Shown here: positions 45,160 to 56,619 of the stretch, one piece after another
Layout: every line of letters begins with the position of its first letter
Position numbering within the stretch: position 1 is the stretch's first letter
Source of the DNA: Chamaea fasciata
Taxonomy: Eukaryota > Chordata > Aves > Passeriformes > Sylviidae
Reading direction: 5' to 3'
DNA length: 64,000 nucleotides
Assembly: GCA_029207755.1 (NCBI GenBank)
Contig: JARCOQ010000221.1
Span: 62,001 to 126,000 of the forward strand
Made by a program: the position numbers and the translations under genes
Notes under the pieces: generated by a model
Seen by the model: the letters and a program-made list of their open reading frames with translations, nothing else
Databases searched by the model: none
What the model was told of the DNA's origin: nothing

Positions 45160-45480
45160 TTATTTTCTCTTCTCCCTCTCTTTGTACTGCAAAAGCCAAG
45201 AGAGATTGTAGCCCTGCTTTCATGCCTGAGATCTTTTAGTTTTGTGAAATTCTTTTCTCAGGGAATTTTCTGTAAACAAGAGGAGTGTTTTTCTAAAAAC
45301 TGTAGCATTGTTTTTCATTCCTTTTCCTAGGAGAGACTTCTTCTTGATGTCCCTCTGGTCTGACCAGTGTGATTGATGAGGTTTGTCTTTTTTTGTCACC
45401 AATCAGATTGGTCTGTGTAAAATACTAAGGGAGACACATTCGAAAATCTAAAGGAGTCATTTTCAGCCTTGGGAAGCTCC
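45160..45480. other. Zinc-finger gene 3' flank
   Basis: AT-richer, non-repetitive sequence without frames or motifs; probably the former 3' UTR. Confidence 0.4.
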
Positions 45481-45539
45481 GAGTCTCCCAGCTCGGTCCC
45501 GCCCAGTCCCGCCCGGAGGCGCGGCCAAAACTCCCCGGA

Positions 45540-46300
45540 GCGATCGCGGCGATTCCGGGTCCGATCCCCGTCCCGGTTTCGGGCTCGGTCTCAGTCTCGG
45601 TCTCGGATCAGCGCCAGTGTCGGTGCTGGTTCCGGTGCCGGTCTCGGTCTGTCCCGGAGCGCTGCCGGTCTCGGTTCTGGCCGCAGTCCTGGAGCCTTCC
45701 CGGGGCCGGTTCCGAAGCGTTCCCGGTGCCGGTCGCAGTGTCGGTCGTGGTCTCAGTCTTGGTCCCGGTACCAGTTCTGGTGCCGGTTTTGGTCTCGGTC
45801 TCGATGTCGGTCCCAGTGCCGGTGCCTGTGCGGGGCCGGTCTCAGTTGCGGTGACGGTCTCAGCCTTGGTGTTGCTGCGGGTTCCGGTGCTGATCTTGTC
45901 TCGGTCTTGGTCCCATTCCCGGAGATTTTTGGCCCATTTGGATGATTTGAAGCTAAACCTGGTGAATTTACGGTGGATTTTCGGCACAATTGGCGATTTT
46001 AGGCGAAACCGGGCGGTTTTAGGACCGCGCGTTCCCTTGACCCCGCCCCTTTTCTGTCCCAGTTCCCGCCCTTTCCTTGGCCCCGCCCTCCCAGGCCGGG
46101 CCCGGGCCCGGGGGAGGAGGAGGAGGGAGGGAGGAAGAGGCGCAGCGGCGGCAGGAGCGGGAGGAGAAGACGAGCGGAGGGAGCGGCGGCTCCAGCGCTC
46201 CCTGAACTGGCGGCACCGCCGGGATCATCGCCCCCATCCCGCAGGGGGCCGGGGAGGGGGAGCTCGCCCCCAATATCCCGGGGGGTCCCTGGGTTTGGGG
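45540..46300 (+). repeat. Module copy C: GGTCTCGG minisatellite and CpG block
   Basis: 45540-45930 repeats the copy A/B minisatellite. 46008-46300 is a near-identical copy of the promoter-like block at 42980-43300. So the upstream half of the zinc-finger gene was duplicated about 3 kb downstream, in direct orientation. Confidence 0.88.
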
Positions 46301-46462
46301 TTTGTTGGGGGGATGTTTGGAGCTCGCAGGGCTCCAAAGCCGAGCAGCAGATGCCCCTCGGGGGGACATCGGGCGCTCCCCGGGAGGTGTTTTTGGGGGG
46401 TCCCGGTGCCGGCAGTGGCTGCTCCCAGTATGAGCCCGGTCAGTCCCAGTATGAGCCCAGTC

Positions 46463-47027
46463 TGTGAAAAACAAGGTTCACTTTCTATGTAAATTTTCAG
46501 AAACAGGTTTAATAGAAAATGAGTCAGTTAGGAGATTAAAAAAAAGCTAAGTACGTTTGGCCGGTTGACTTGGCATTTAGCCAAGTCCACACTCTGCTGT
46601 ATCAGAGTCATTCTTTAAATACCATTTCCATTGTATCAACCTGTTGAATGTTCATATTTTTCCATAAACTAGTTTCCATATTCCGGGAACTGTTTTGCAT
46701 GGTTCCTCCTTGGGTCCGCTGTTTTAGGGCATGCGTGTTTCTTGGCTGTGTCTTCATTATCACCTCCAGCTTGGGCCTTGGTCCATACTTTCTTCAGATG
46801 GTAGATGCTGATAGTTGGTATCTCAATAGCAGAGTCTCCTTTACATGTTCTCTAGATGTTATCCCGACCAAACAGACAGTTTAAGCATACTATATCATCT
46901 AGTACCTCCATGCCTAATTTTCTTTACTAATAGCAGAACTAAAAAAAACTTATATCATTACACAATATTCTTAACCATATAGAACACATCTTGCAAAAAG
47001 CCAAGTTTATAATATGCATTTATAACA
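46463..47027 (-). mobile_element. Solo LTR inserted in the duplicated zinc-finger 5' region
   Basis: A 565-bp AT-rich insert in the GC-rich CCCAGTATGAGCC repeat. On the minus strand it starts TGTTATAAATGC and ends TTTTTCACA, with ATTAAA near the 3' end. The repeat context resumes on both sides. No clean target duplication can be read because the flanks are themselves repeated. The start is shared with the LTR at 19170-19786. Confidence 0.75.
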
Positions 47028-47190
47028 CTGGTCACTCCCAGTATGAGCCCAGTCAGTCCCAGTACCCGTAAGTGGGGAGACAGAAGAGGGGGGAGCTTTT
47101 TGGGTTCCTGGGACTCCCAGCAGCCCGGGGAGGGTGGGGACTGAATAGATGAGGGACCCCAATAAAAGTGTGACCCCCCAACAGCTGGGA
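47028..47190 (+). pseudogene. Remnant of duplicated zinc-finger intron, finger exon lost
   Basis: 47030-47130 matches 43480-43580 (GTGGGGAGACAGAAGAGGGG, GGTTCCTGGGACTC), then diverges where the finger exon would follow. It confirms that copy C is a truncated gene duplicate. Confidence 0.7.
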
Positions 47191-47400
47191 CAGGGGGGAA
47201 CCAGTTTGGGCCTTGGAGCTGCAGGTGGACACAGGCAGCTGCTTCTGCTCCCTCTGTGTGTCCCCGTGTTCAGCAGTGCTGCTCCATCAGTCTGTGCCCA
47301 GCAACGGGGAAAAGCCTCAGCCCTGCAGGGCCAGTGGGAAGGGAGCTGCTCCATACAGGAACAGGAAACAAAGGAAGCACATTCTTTAGGATGTGTTTTC

Positions 47401-47404
<4 letters not shown>

Positions 47405-47436
<32 letters not shown>
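47405..47436 (+). repeat. Poly-A tract (32 A)
   Basis: A single uninterrupted run of 32 A. No gene body with a target duplication was recognised upstream, so a retrocopy tail is possible but unsupported. Confidence 0.9.
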
Positions 47437-47439
<3 letters not shown>

Positions 47440-47443
<4 letters not shown>

Positions 47444-48890
47444 CCGGAAAAAATACAAAAGATAAAAACTGCCCCAAAACCGTGTAGTTAAAAGTCTTCC
47501 ATAAGTGTGGATTAAAAAGATGTAAGTGATGTTTTGAAATGAGAACTCAGTTGCTTTGTAAATGTGCTCGTGGCAAGGATTCATCAGCTGCATTCTTTTG
47601 CAGATGTTGGAATTATTTCCTAATATGAAGTAAATTTAAACTTAAAGCAATAGGAAATTGAAAGATGGATTGTGTACGACTGCATCTTGAGTGTAAAAAT
47701 TTGGCAGTTTGAAACTTGGAGCAAAAGTGTTGCAAATGAAAGTTTTAAATCCCAATGGATTGTGTGACAGCAGTTTTTCCTATACTGTGTGTAGCAGCCC
47801 AAGGATTTCATCAGTGGGGTGGTGGGTGCTTTTAGCTTTGTCCTGTGCCACTCTGGGATGTCATGAAACAGGACTTCACCTGCCACCAGCCCGCGTTTCC
47901 CTCTGCCACCCCAGCTCCGTGGACCTTGTGTCCCCCAAAGCAGACACAAAGTTTTCCTGCTGCTCTCCCTTTGCACAAATCCACAGAGAGCTGGGATTGT
48001 TCCAAGTCTTGTCTCTCCATTGTGCCATATTCCAAAAGAACCAGCAGCCCATCCCAATGAATACAGCGAGTTACACTGATGGTTGTCAGCTCCATTTCCT
48101 GCCTAGAAATCCTGAAACTGCTTCTAAATGCTGCTCTCCTCAGCTCTTAGACACCTACTCACACAAAGCTGGGAAAAAATCCCCTGGCTTCCGGCTTACA
48201 AGTGAGCCAAAGTTAGAGCTCTGTGGAAAATCTCTATCCATCCCTATCCTTTTAATACATCTGTATGTGAGGTGTGCATGGATGTGTCTTGTATAGAAAG
48301 GAAGGAGTGCACAAGCACCGTGCCTGACACTTTCCCTCTCTGTGTTCATTCCATACCCATGGGTACAAAGACATAATGGAAACCCTGGCGCAGACAGAGC
48401 CTTCTGTGCATGGATACAGAGACATCCAAGAGCCCCTTGGTCATCCTGCTGGAAGGACGACAAAAAGGGAGTGGGAACTCAGCAGTGAGGAGAGCTGAGG
48501 ACTGGAGAGCAGCTCTGAATGACACTAAAATGTCTCTGGGCCTCTGAGACATTGCTACTCTTCAGCCAGTGACAGTCCCTAAGCCTGGGACTCAGTCTTC
48601 CTCATGCTGAGGGGCACCAAGGAAGGCAACAGTGTGATGGAGACTGGCATGGGCTGGGAACTCACTGGGGAAAAATAGAGAGCATTGTGAAGGAAAAGGC
48701 AGGTGGAGGACAGAACTGTTCAGAGAAGAGCTGAGCTACAGCTTGAGCAAGCTTAAAAATGTCATTTGGGGCCATCCCAGATTGATTTCATTTCAGAAGG
48801 TATTGAAGAAGTTTATTTTTTGGGCGGTATCATGTTTTCTCTTGGAGATGTACACTGCAAACTTGAGCTGCATTGCCAAAATGCTCAAGG
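47440..48890. other. Intergenic, nothing recognised
   Basis: Moderately AT-rich unique-looking DNA with short frames on both strands. No family motif or exon was recognised. Confidence 0.5.
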
Positions 48891-48989
48891 CAAGTCTCTG
48901 CTGCAGGGCACACCGTTTCTTCTTTGGCTGATTCCGGCCCGGTGCTGAGCCCAGCAGAGCCCTGGCAGAGCCCAGAGCAGCCTCAGCAC

Positions 48990-50135
48990 CCGCAGAGCCC
49001 GGCTGCAAGGACAGAAACCAGAAACCGCCCGCCAGCTGAAGGCTCCTGTGCCCTTGTCCCAGCCGCCCGCGGTGCCCAGGCCACGCTGGCCGTGCTCAGG
49101 GCTGGGCCCAAAGCTGCCCATCATTGCTGGCAGGACGTGTGCCCAGCCTGCAGCCAGCCACGGCGCATCCAGCCCTCAGCAGCTGCCCAGAGCAAGATGC
49201 TCCTGTGCTGGCTGCCATCTCCCAAAAGCGCTTACCCCACCTGTGCCAAGAAGACGGGGACCCACCTCACGCCATCCACCGCTGGAAGAAAAGCTGCTCC
49301 CAAACCACGTCCTCAGCCTTCTCCAAGGGCGCGGCCCATCCACGCCACAGCTGGTCCCAAGCACTTCCCAATCCAAACTGGACACCACCTAGAACACTTC
49401 CTTTAGAAAAACAAACAACAAATTAACAGACAAAAAGGGGAAACAAGGGAAAAGGTAAAAGATGTGATCTCTGTCAGGGGCTTGAGGAAGGGCCAATTCC
49501 GACATGCTTGGGAAAAACCCACCCACCAGTGAGGGAAGCCCATGCTTTCACTCTTCCCCCCTGCACTGCCCCCCAAAATAATGGTGATCCCAAAGCAAAC
49601 AAGGGCAGTGGAGCAGCCCAAGCCCTTCCTTGCCTGCAAAGCAAAGCAGCCCATGGACAGGCTCTGGAGTCCCACCTCTGCTCCCACCTGGGGGGTTTGT
49701 TTGTGTCGGGCTGGCTGCCCCAGCCCCAGCCCAGGGCACGGTGGGTGGTGGGGGCTGTTGGCAGGGCCAGGAGCCAACTCCCATTTCGTAACCACCCCAG
49801 CCTGTGCCCCCAGCCCTGCCAAAAAGCAGCTTGGCAGCCCACTGAACAATCAGTTGGACCTGCCCCAGCAAAGAGAGGAACCTGTGGTTCCTGGACAGGC
49901 CGTGCAATGCCCAAATCTGGGAGCATCCCCCTGTGCGTGGACTCATCTGCAAATTGGCTGTGGAGCCTGGCTTTGAAGAAGGTGCCAGAATCGAAGTCAA
50001 TCATCTTCACCTTTGTGGTGGCCAGGTCCCAGAAGAGGTTTTCATCCTTGATGTTGTCCTCGCTGTCTCCAGCAGCAGCAGCCCCACCTTGTCCAGCTTC
50101 TCCAGGGGCTCCTTCTCGTTCCCTGGGGGTGAGAC
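48990..50135 (-). pseudogene. Decayed tandem copy of the PIM-like kinase gene
   Basis: 49940-50060 encodes DENLFWDLATTKVKMIDF then DSGTFFKARLHSQFA, matching the PIM DENILIDL...KLIDFGSG region with DFG changed to DFD. Its splice donor GT is changed to AT (CAG/ATGAGT). Just upstream, NEKEPLEKLDKVGLLLL recalls the PIM N-lobe start, so the intervening exons are deleted. 49500-49640 matches intron 3 and 49030-49220 matches intron 4 of the working gene at 50398-52825. Exon 4 is not found. It is a DNA duplicate in the same orientation as its parent, and not functional. Confidence 0.75.
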
Positions 50136-50397
50136 CAGGCTCTCAGGGCTCTGCCCAGGGCCCCAGCTGTCAGTGAACCAGGACAAGCAAAACCAGCCTG
50201 GATGGCAGCCACCAGTGCTGGGCAGAGCAGCTCGGCTCCAGCACGAGGGCTGCCTGTGCCCATCCCATGAGCCCTGCGCAGTGACACAGGCAGGACAAAA
50301 AGTCTGGGTTGCTCTGCTTCTGATCGCCGAGGCATGTGTGCAGCTGGAACTTACCAGGGCCCTGCATCAAAGTGTGCCTGTGGCTCGCTCCCTTCTT

Positions 50398-52825
50398 CTA
50401 TGGCAGGTGAGTATCCTGCATCCAAGGATCACAGAACAGGTCTTCTAATGAGGGCCTGTCCAAGGAGTGCACTGATAAACACCACCTGATCAGATCTTGG
50501 CAATCTGGGGAGAGAAACCAGAAGCCGCCAGTCAGTTGGAGAAAGCTCCTGTCCCACTATTCCCATGCCCAGGCCATGCTGCATGTGCTCAGAGCTGGGC
50601 CTAAACTTTCCCACCAATTCCCTGTTTTGGAGGAGATCAGGAGAGCAGGACATGTGCCATCTCCTCAGCAGCTGCCAAAGCAGGATGCTCACAAGCCAAC
50701 TGCTGTTTCCCAGCACTGGTATTCCCCCCGTGCCCAGAGATGAGCATCCACCTTGAGAGAGCCGTTGTGGCAGGGAGAGCTGATGGTCCCAGCTGATCTT
50801 CTGACCCCTCCTGAAAGGGTGTCTTCCACAGACCATCTGGTGCAGCAGGATGCCCAGGGACCAGATGGTAGCTGGCTCGCCATAGTACCAGCCACAGTGG
50901 CTCCATTCCGGGGGGCTGTAGGATGGTGTTCCTATGGAATACAGATGGAGTTCATCAGGGGGATGCTGCTGCTCCCAGAGCCTGGCCCCAGCATCCCTGG
51001 GCATGCGGGGGCTGCACCAGTGGCACGTGGGGTGACCTGCTGCTCTCTCACCAGCACCAGTGACTTGTTTACAAACTCAGGGTTGGAAAAAAAGCTACTA
51101 GTGTCGGAAGGGGGCAGCGGAAGCCGTGGCAAGGCCTGGCCATGACATCCAAAGGAAAAACCCACCCAGCGCCGGGGAAAAACCATGCCCTCATCCTCCC
51201 TGCCTGCATTGCCCCAAAAAACATTATGAAGCCAGGGCAAATAAGGCAGGCAGAACAGCCCAAGCCCATTCTTGCCTGCACGCCAAACTGGCTGCTGCAC
51301 TGCTTCTAGCCCCCGCTTCTCTGCTACTCTCACCCACAGGTGTTTTTGTCGAGCTGCCTGCCCCAACCCCAGCGCCAGACCTGGGCAGAGTGGCTGGCAA
51401 AGGCTGCCAGCAGGGCTGGAAGCTGGCCCCCCACACACCCCTGCTCAAAAGCCACTTGGCTGAAGACTCAGTGCTGTGTCTGGCAGCAAAAGGGAGAGTC
51501 CCTGCTGCCACACCCAGGCTGGGCCATGAGATGCTGGGACCGGGAGCACCCCCCTGCGTGGGCTCACCTGCAAATTGAGTGTATGCTGTCTCTTGCCACA
51601 GCCAAAGTCAATCAATTTGGCCTGCCCGGTAGCCAGGTCAACCAAGATGTTCTGGGGTTTGATGTCCCTGTGCAGGACCCCGCAGCTGGTGCAGTGCCGC
51701 ACGGCTTCCAGGACCTGGCGGAACAGCTCCCGCGCCACCTCCTCGGACAGGAACCTCCGTGCCCGAATGAAATGCTGGAGGTCCTGACACCGCTCCGGGC
51801 GCTCCAGCACCATCACGATGTCGTTGGAGAGCTCCACCCACTCCAGCAGCTGGACCACACCAGGGAAGCCAGTGGAGACCCTGTCCAGCAGCACGATCTC
51901 CAGCGGTGCGCTGGTGCCGTTGGGCTGTGGGAGGACCACGATGCCGTCAGTGGGGCTGAGGCCCTGCCAGGGGTGGGGAGGCGCTCACCCTGCCCGGGAT
52001 GTTCTGCACCCTCCAGTGGCCGCACGCCCGCTCTCCCTTGAGGCGTCCTGGCGGATTCCACCCTGCCGGGCCTCGGCTCGTCCCCGCCCGGCACGCCCCG
52101 GCTTCTCCCGCTGGCCCCCGCTCACTCACCAGCTCTCCCCAGTGCCGGACGCGGTTCCGTGGCACCCTTTTGATGGCCACCTGCAAGGCAAGGGGAGCAG
52201 CGGGCTGAGCTCACCGCCCGCCCTGCCCAGCCCCATCCTCTTCCTCCTCCTCCGCCCTTCTCCTCCTCCTCCTGCACCCCCTCCTCCTGCGCCCGCCGCT
52301 CACCGGGGCGCCATCCGAAAGCCGCGTCGCCGCGAAGACAGTTCCGAAGTCGCCGCGCCCCAGCAGCGAACCCAGCCGGTACTGCTCCTGGAGGCCCCGC
52401 TGCGCCTTCCCTGCCGGTGAGACGCGGCTGTCAGCGCTCGGCCTGGGGCCAGGAACGGCCCCTGAGCGCCCCTCAACCACCCCAGGCCGGGCATCCCCAG
52501 GCGTTCGCTCCTGGGAAGGCGACACTGGCGGCTCGGGGCCGGCGGCCGCGCTGGCCAGCGGCGGAGCTCGGGCCGGGGAAGGCGCAGCGCAGGCGGCGGG
52601 AGCGGCCGCGCCGCGTGTGTCCGCGGGGCCCGGGAGGGGCCGGGGCCGGGCTCGGAACAGGCGGAGGCAAAGCGCGGCGATACTGTCCCTGGCCCAGGCA
52701 CCGATCCCCGCCCAGCACCGCCATCGCCAGGACAGCCAGAGGCGGGCGGAGGCGAGAGCGCGGTGGGAGGCCCGGGGGCGGGGACGGGGCAGCCCCGCCC
52801 GGGGCCGGGGGCGGGCCGGGGGCAT
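50398..52825 (-). CDS. PIM-like serine/threonine kinase, five exons, complete
   Basis: Exons 52304-52825, 52130-52180, 51568-51924, 50752-50965 and 50398-50504 join to 417 codons including the TAG stop (50398-50400), with matching phases. The Arg/Pro-rich N-terminus starts at ATG 52825 and precedes the kinase domain: [10 protein letters not shown] glycine loop, VAIKRV lysine, [10 protein letters not shown], the PIM hallmark hinge [31 protein letters not shown] (APE equivalent), [13 protein letters not shown] and [15 protein letters not shown]. All catalytic residues are kept. The segment after DFGCG (KRQHTLNLQ) differs from PIM1, and the exact exon 4 acceptor (50965 or three bases right) is unsure. 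PIM kinases are constitutively active, so control would be transcriptional; PIM1-like genes are multiplied in songbirds. Confidence 0.88.
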
Positions 52826-53110
52826 GGCCCGGCCCTGCAGGGGAGAGGGACACTGGGAGAGGAGGGGGACACCGGGACAGGGAGACTGGGAGCGGGTGTG
52901 GGACTGCAGGAGAGGGAGAGGAGAAGCAGGAGGGAGTCGCAAGAGTAGCTTTTTTTTTGCTGCTGCTGCTGCTGCCATTGCTGCCGCTGCTGCCGCTGCT
53001 GCCGCTGCAACTGAAGCCCCGGGGCCGTTTTTCCCCGGGGCCGTTTGTCCGTTGCCCGCTCAGCGCCACGCCGAGCCCCGCGCGCCCCGGGGGCAGCCCC
53101 TGAGCCTTCC
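52400..53110 (-). promoter_or_regulatory. CpG island over PIM-like exon 1 and promoter
   Basis: High GC and CpG density covers the coding first exon and about 300 bp upstream of ATG 52825. It includes CCCCGCCC boxes and, at 52956-53010, a CTG/CCG trinucleotide array (GCTGCTGCTGCTGCTGCC). No TATA box. Confidence 0.6.
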
Positions 53111-53599
53111 AAACACGGGAACTTTGCCCCGTTGAGCCAAGACCCAGAGCCTTGACTCCTGCACTGTGGCAGAGCAATCCCCTTGGCCGCTGCTGTGCAT
53201 TGTCCCTGTTGAGGGTCACACACTGTCAGAGAACATTCCTTGAATGCAGAATTCGTACCTGGCCCAAGCACTGCACTTGCGTCTCCAGCATTGCTTTCCA
53301 AGAAAAACGGGGGTAGGCAAATTGTGTGTAGCTCATGGTATTTTACAGCGTCCAAAACTTGCCAAGTCATGGATCTTAGAGGTGAGATCCATTTGTAGTT
53401 AATGAGATGGAGAAGTAGTGCAAAATGGAAAAGGGGAGCATAGAAATAAATAGAGAAAACCATCTTGGATTGGTTCTTTCCATTTTTGTTTCATTTTTTA
53501 AAAGCTGTTTCAGCTTTCCCAGAATCTTCTCCACAGTCCTGTCTGCTCTTTCCAAGAACCCTTCCTGGAGAACGAGCTGCAGCTTCTGTCACTAAATGT

Positions 53600-54510
53600 C
53601 CTACCAACGGCAGCAAGTTTGTGAAGGAAAATAAAAAATGGTTTTACAAATATATTACGGCAAAAGGAAGGCTAAAAACCGACCTTTGTTCTCTGCTGGA
53701 TGTGGGAGGGAACTTAGGAACTGCAGATGAGGAGATGGCAGAAGTGCTTAACGCCTTCTTTGCCTCAGTCTTTAGTGGGAATATGGCTTGTCCTCAGGAC
53801 AGCTGCCCTCCTGGGCTGGTAGATGGTGTCAGGGAATAGAATGGTGCCCCTGTTATCCAGGAGGAGGCAGCCAGAGAACTGCTGAGCCAAATGGATGTTC
53901 ACAGATCTGTGGGCCCAAGTGGGATCCACCACAGGGTGATGAGGGAGCTGGCAGATGAGCTTGTGAAGCCGCTCTCCATCATTTACCAACAGTCCTGGCT
54001 CACTGGTGAGGTTCCGGAGGACCGGAAACTGGCCAATGTGACAGCCATTCACACAAAGGGTGGGAAGGAGGAACTGGTAATTAGAGGCCAGTTAGCCTGA
54101 CCTCAGTACCCGGTAAGGTCACGGAGCAGTTTATATTGAGTGTCATCATGCAGCACCTACAGGACGGCCCGGGGATCAGAGCCAGCCAGCACGGGTTTAG
54201 GAGGGGCAGGTGTTGTTTGACCAACCTGCCTCTTCTATGAACAGGCGACCTGCGTGGTGGATGTGGGACAGGCTTTGGATGTTGTCTGTTGGGACTTCAG
54301 CAAGGCCTTTGACACTGTCTCCCACAGCACACTCCTGGAAAAGCCGGCGGCCCACGGCTTGGACAGGAGCACTCTTTGCTGGGGAGGCAAAGGCAGAGGG
54401 TGGTGGGGAATGGCGCCGCATCCAGCTGGCAGCCGGTCACCAGTGGTGTTCCTCAGGGGTCTGTTCCTCGGGGCTCCTGGACTCAGCCCCAAATCCACCT
54501 GATAAAAAAC
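53600..54510 (+). mobile_element. CR1 LINE reverse-transcriptase fragment, decayed
   Basis: Reads WFYKYITAKGRLKTDLCSLL, EEMAEVLNAFFASVFSG, GPSGIHHRVMRELADELVKP, SWLTGEVPEDRKLANVTAIH and, after frame changes, a DFSKAFDTVSHSTLL block (the reverse-transcriptase FDxVxH region). Several stops and frame changes occur. It is the middle of CR1 ORF2, truncated at both ends. Confidence 0.88.
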
Positions 54511-55200
54511 CACCGAAATCCCTGCGGAGCTCTTGGTCTTCCTTCAGTTGTCTTCAAGTCTCCACGGCTTGTGCAGGTGCTTGGAATCAGTTCGGAATTC
54601 CCTTAAGGAGGAAGATATCAAAGCGCACCTCGTGATTTTTGGTTTTTTAATTGCAGGAGTATTTTTTTTATTTTTCATTTCATTGAAGAGTTGACTGAAG
54701 CGTTCTTTAGGTGATCTTGGTGCTGAATGTCTCCTTAGGAGTTCTGAGCACAGCGAAGAATGAGCCCCTTGCAGGCTGACCCTGTTTGGACAACCTGCTT
54801 CTCACCCAGCCTCACCACGTGTGACATCACCCACCGTGGACTGCGCTCCCAAAACATAAAAGAAAATTCTGCATTTTTTTATAAAAACAAACTTATGTAA
54901 ATAATAAAATTAGAAATTTATTTTTCAGTTTTATAATAACATTTTTCTATATTTTATTACCTAATTTTTATATTGACATTAAAAAATCAATATATTTTTA
55001 GCAACGAAGAAAGTTATTGGTCATTGGTTCTAAGTAACACACTTCCCTTCATGAATTGATTGACCACTACTGGCTATTGATTTCTTCTTCTTCATGCTGA
55101 TTTGCTCTATTTTTAGTCCTTTTGTCATCTTCTTTAGCATTTTCTCCGACAGGGTAAAAGGGGCAACTTTGGGGTTCATGGAGACATTTCTGGGGCACAT
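54511..55200. other. Intergenic, AT-rich, nothing recognised
   Basis: 54840-55020 is very AT-rich. No exon or RNA was recognised. Confidence 0.5.
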
Positions 55201-55395
55201 TTGGGGCAGGGAATTTGGAGAGAACTTGAGGGTCTGGAGGACACGTTTGGGAAGCGGGCGGACACTTGGAGGGGCACTTAGGGATTCTGTCGGACAATTC
55301 GGGGTCCAGGGGGGCACTTGGAGGTCAGGGAGGGGAATCCGGGGCCCTTCGGGGTCCGGGCGGGCACCTGGGGGGCTCTGAGGGGACTCTCTGGG
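55200..55395 (+). repeat. G-rich minisatellite (GGGGCACTTGGAGG)
   Basis: Loose ~30-bp units with GGACACTTGGAGGGGCACTT, GGGGTCC and GGGCACCTGG cores. Confidence 0.6.
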
Positions 55396-55600
55396 GCGCG
55401 GGGGATGATGGGAGTTGTAGGCGCGGGGAGAACAGGGTTGAACGGCGCCGCGGAGCATCACGGGAGGTCGAGGCGCAGCTCCAATGGCTGTCGGCGGGGC
55501 GCGGGGCATGATGGGAGATGGAGTCACGGCTGGAGTAGCGCTCCGAGTGCGCCGCGGAGCATGCTGGGAGCTGTAGTCCCGGAAGTGGCTCGAACGCGGC
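55396..55600 (+). promoter_or_regulatory. Array of ZNF143/THAP11-like motifs in ~51-bp repeats
   Basis: Reverse forms of the ACTACAATTCCCAGCATGC promoter motif occur as GATGATGGGAGTTGTAG (55403), GCATCACGGGAGGTCG (55455), GCATGATGGGAGATGGAGT (55506) and GCATGCTGGGAGCTGTAGT (55559), spaced about 51-53 bp. Each is in a GCGCCGCGGA-like frame, and a weaker one lies near 55795. The best match is the fourth. CpG-rich; it could be a promoter, but no gene start was recognised next to it. Confidence 0.6.
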
Positions 55601-56271
55601 GTCTGGGGCTCCGGGAAGGCGCTTTGGGGACACTTTTGTGTCCGAGCCGCGGTTTGAGGTCCTCGGGGGGAACGTGTACGGCTCGGGAGCACTTGCGGGG
55701 AGCTTGGGGAGCTGTAACCGAGCTCTCTAGGGCCCCGGGCGGGGCAGGAGTTTTTAGGCGCAGAACCGTGTTCCGAGGGGCTCCGAGGCCGGGGGGGATG
55801 ATTGGAGATGAATCCCTGAAGTCGCTCTAAGGGGAATCTGTGGGGTCGGAGCGTTCAAGGGATCCGGGGAGGCTTTGGGGGCGGGGAATGGGCGCTGAGG
55901 GTACAGTTGGGGATCCTGGAGGGGCCGGGGGACACTTGTTTAGTTCAACGTGGTTTTTTGCTCATGAAACGTACGTATTGTATTTAAAACTTAATATTCC
56001 ATAGGTGTGGGTTCTATAGGCGTAGATATCAATTAGCCTAAGTGCAAAACCTAATATTCTATGTAAGAATGATGTTCTCTACTGTTAAAAGCAAAATGAA
56101 CCAAAACAAACAAAAAGGAGAGGGTTAACAATTAATGAGAAAGGAACAGAAAAGGTTGTTATGCCACTGTAAACTTTCACTCTGAGTCTACATTTCAAAT
56201 AATACAGGTGACCCATCTGAAGGAGGATTTCTCCTCAGGGGAAATGTCTTTCTAAAAGTTTCCTTTGTTGC

Positions 56272-56600
56272 AAGGAGCTGCCTCTGTGCCAGGAGCCCGG
56301 CCCAGCTCAGCAGCACAGAAACAGCACAAGGACTTGAATGACCCTCCCGTGGATTTGGTGTTTCCATTCAACTCTGTCCCTGAAAGAGTGTTCCAAAAAC
56401 TTCTCAAGAACTCAAAGGTAAATTAAAACACTGAAGTTTTTTGCAGTTTTAATGGGACACACAGAGAGACCCAATGGAGAAAGTGTCCCCAGGTTCCATC
56501 ACTGCAGGCACTGGTGACAGGTGGGGACAGACAAGGCAAAGGTGTCTCTGGTGCTGAGCAAACCTGGATGTGTTCCATGAATCCAAAAGGCCAAGGCCTG
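56272..56600 (+). repeat. Dispersed repeat shared with 29578-29880
   Basis: Second copy of the GGAGCTGCCTCTGTGCCAGG repeat. It leads directly into the 15-bp minisatellite. Confidence 0.75.
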
Positions 56601-56619
56601 AGCCCCGGCCCCTGGCAGG

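Noticed and set aside
47190..47440. Possible retrocopy ending in the 32-A tract
   Set aside because: No parent gene, no intron-less coding frame and no target duplication could be recognised upstream.
52300..53463. 387-codon minus frame upstream of the PIM-like start, and a 248-codon neighbour
   Set aside because: CpG-island openness. The supported coding frame over exon 1 is the one leading into GRGDFGTVF, with ATG at 52825.
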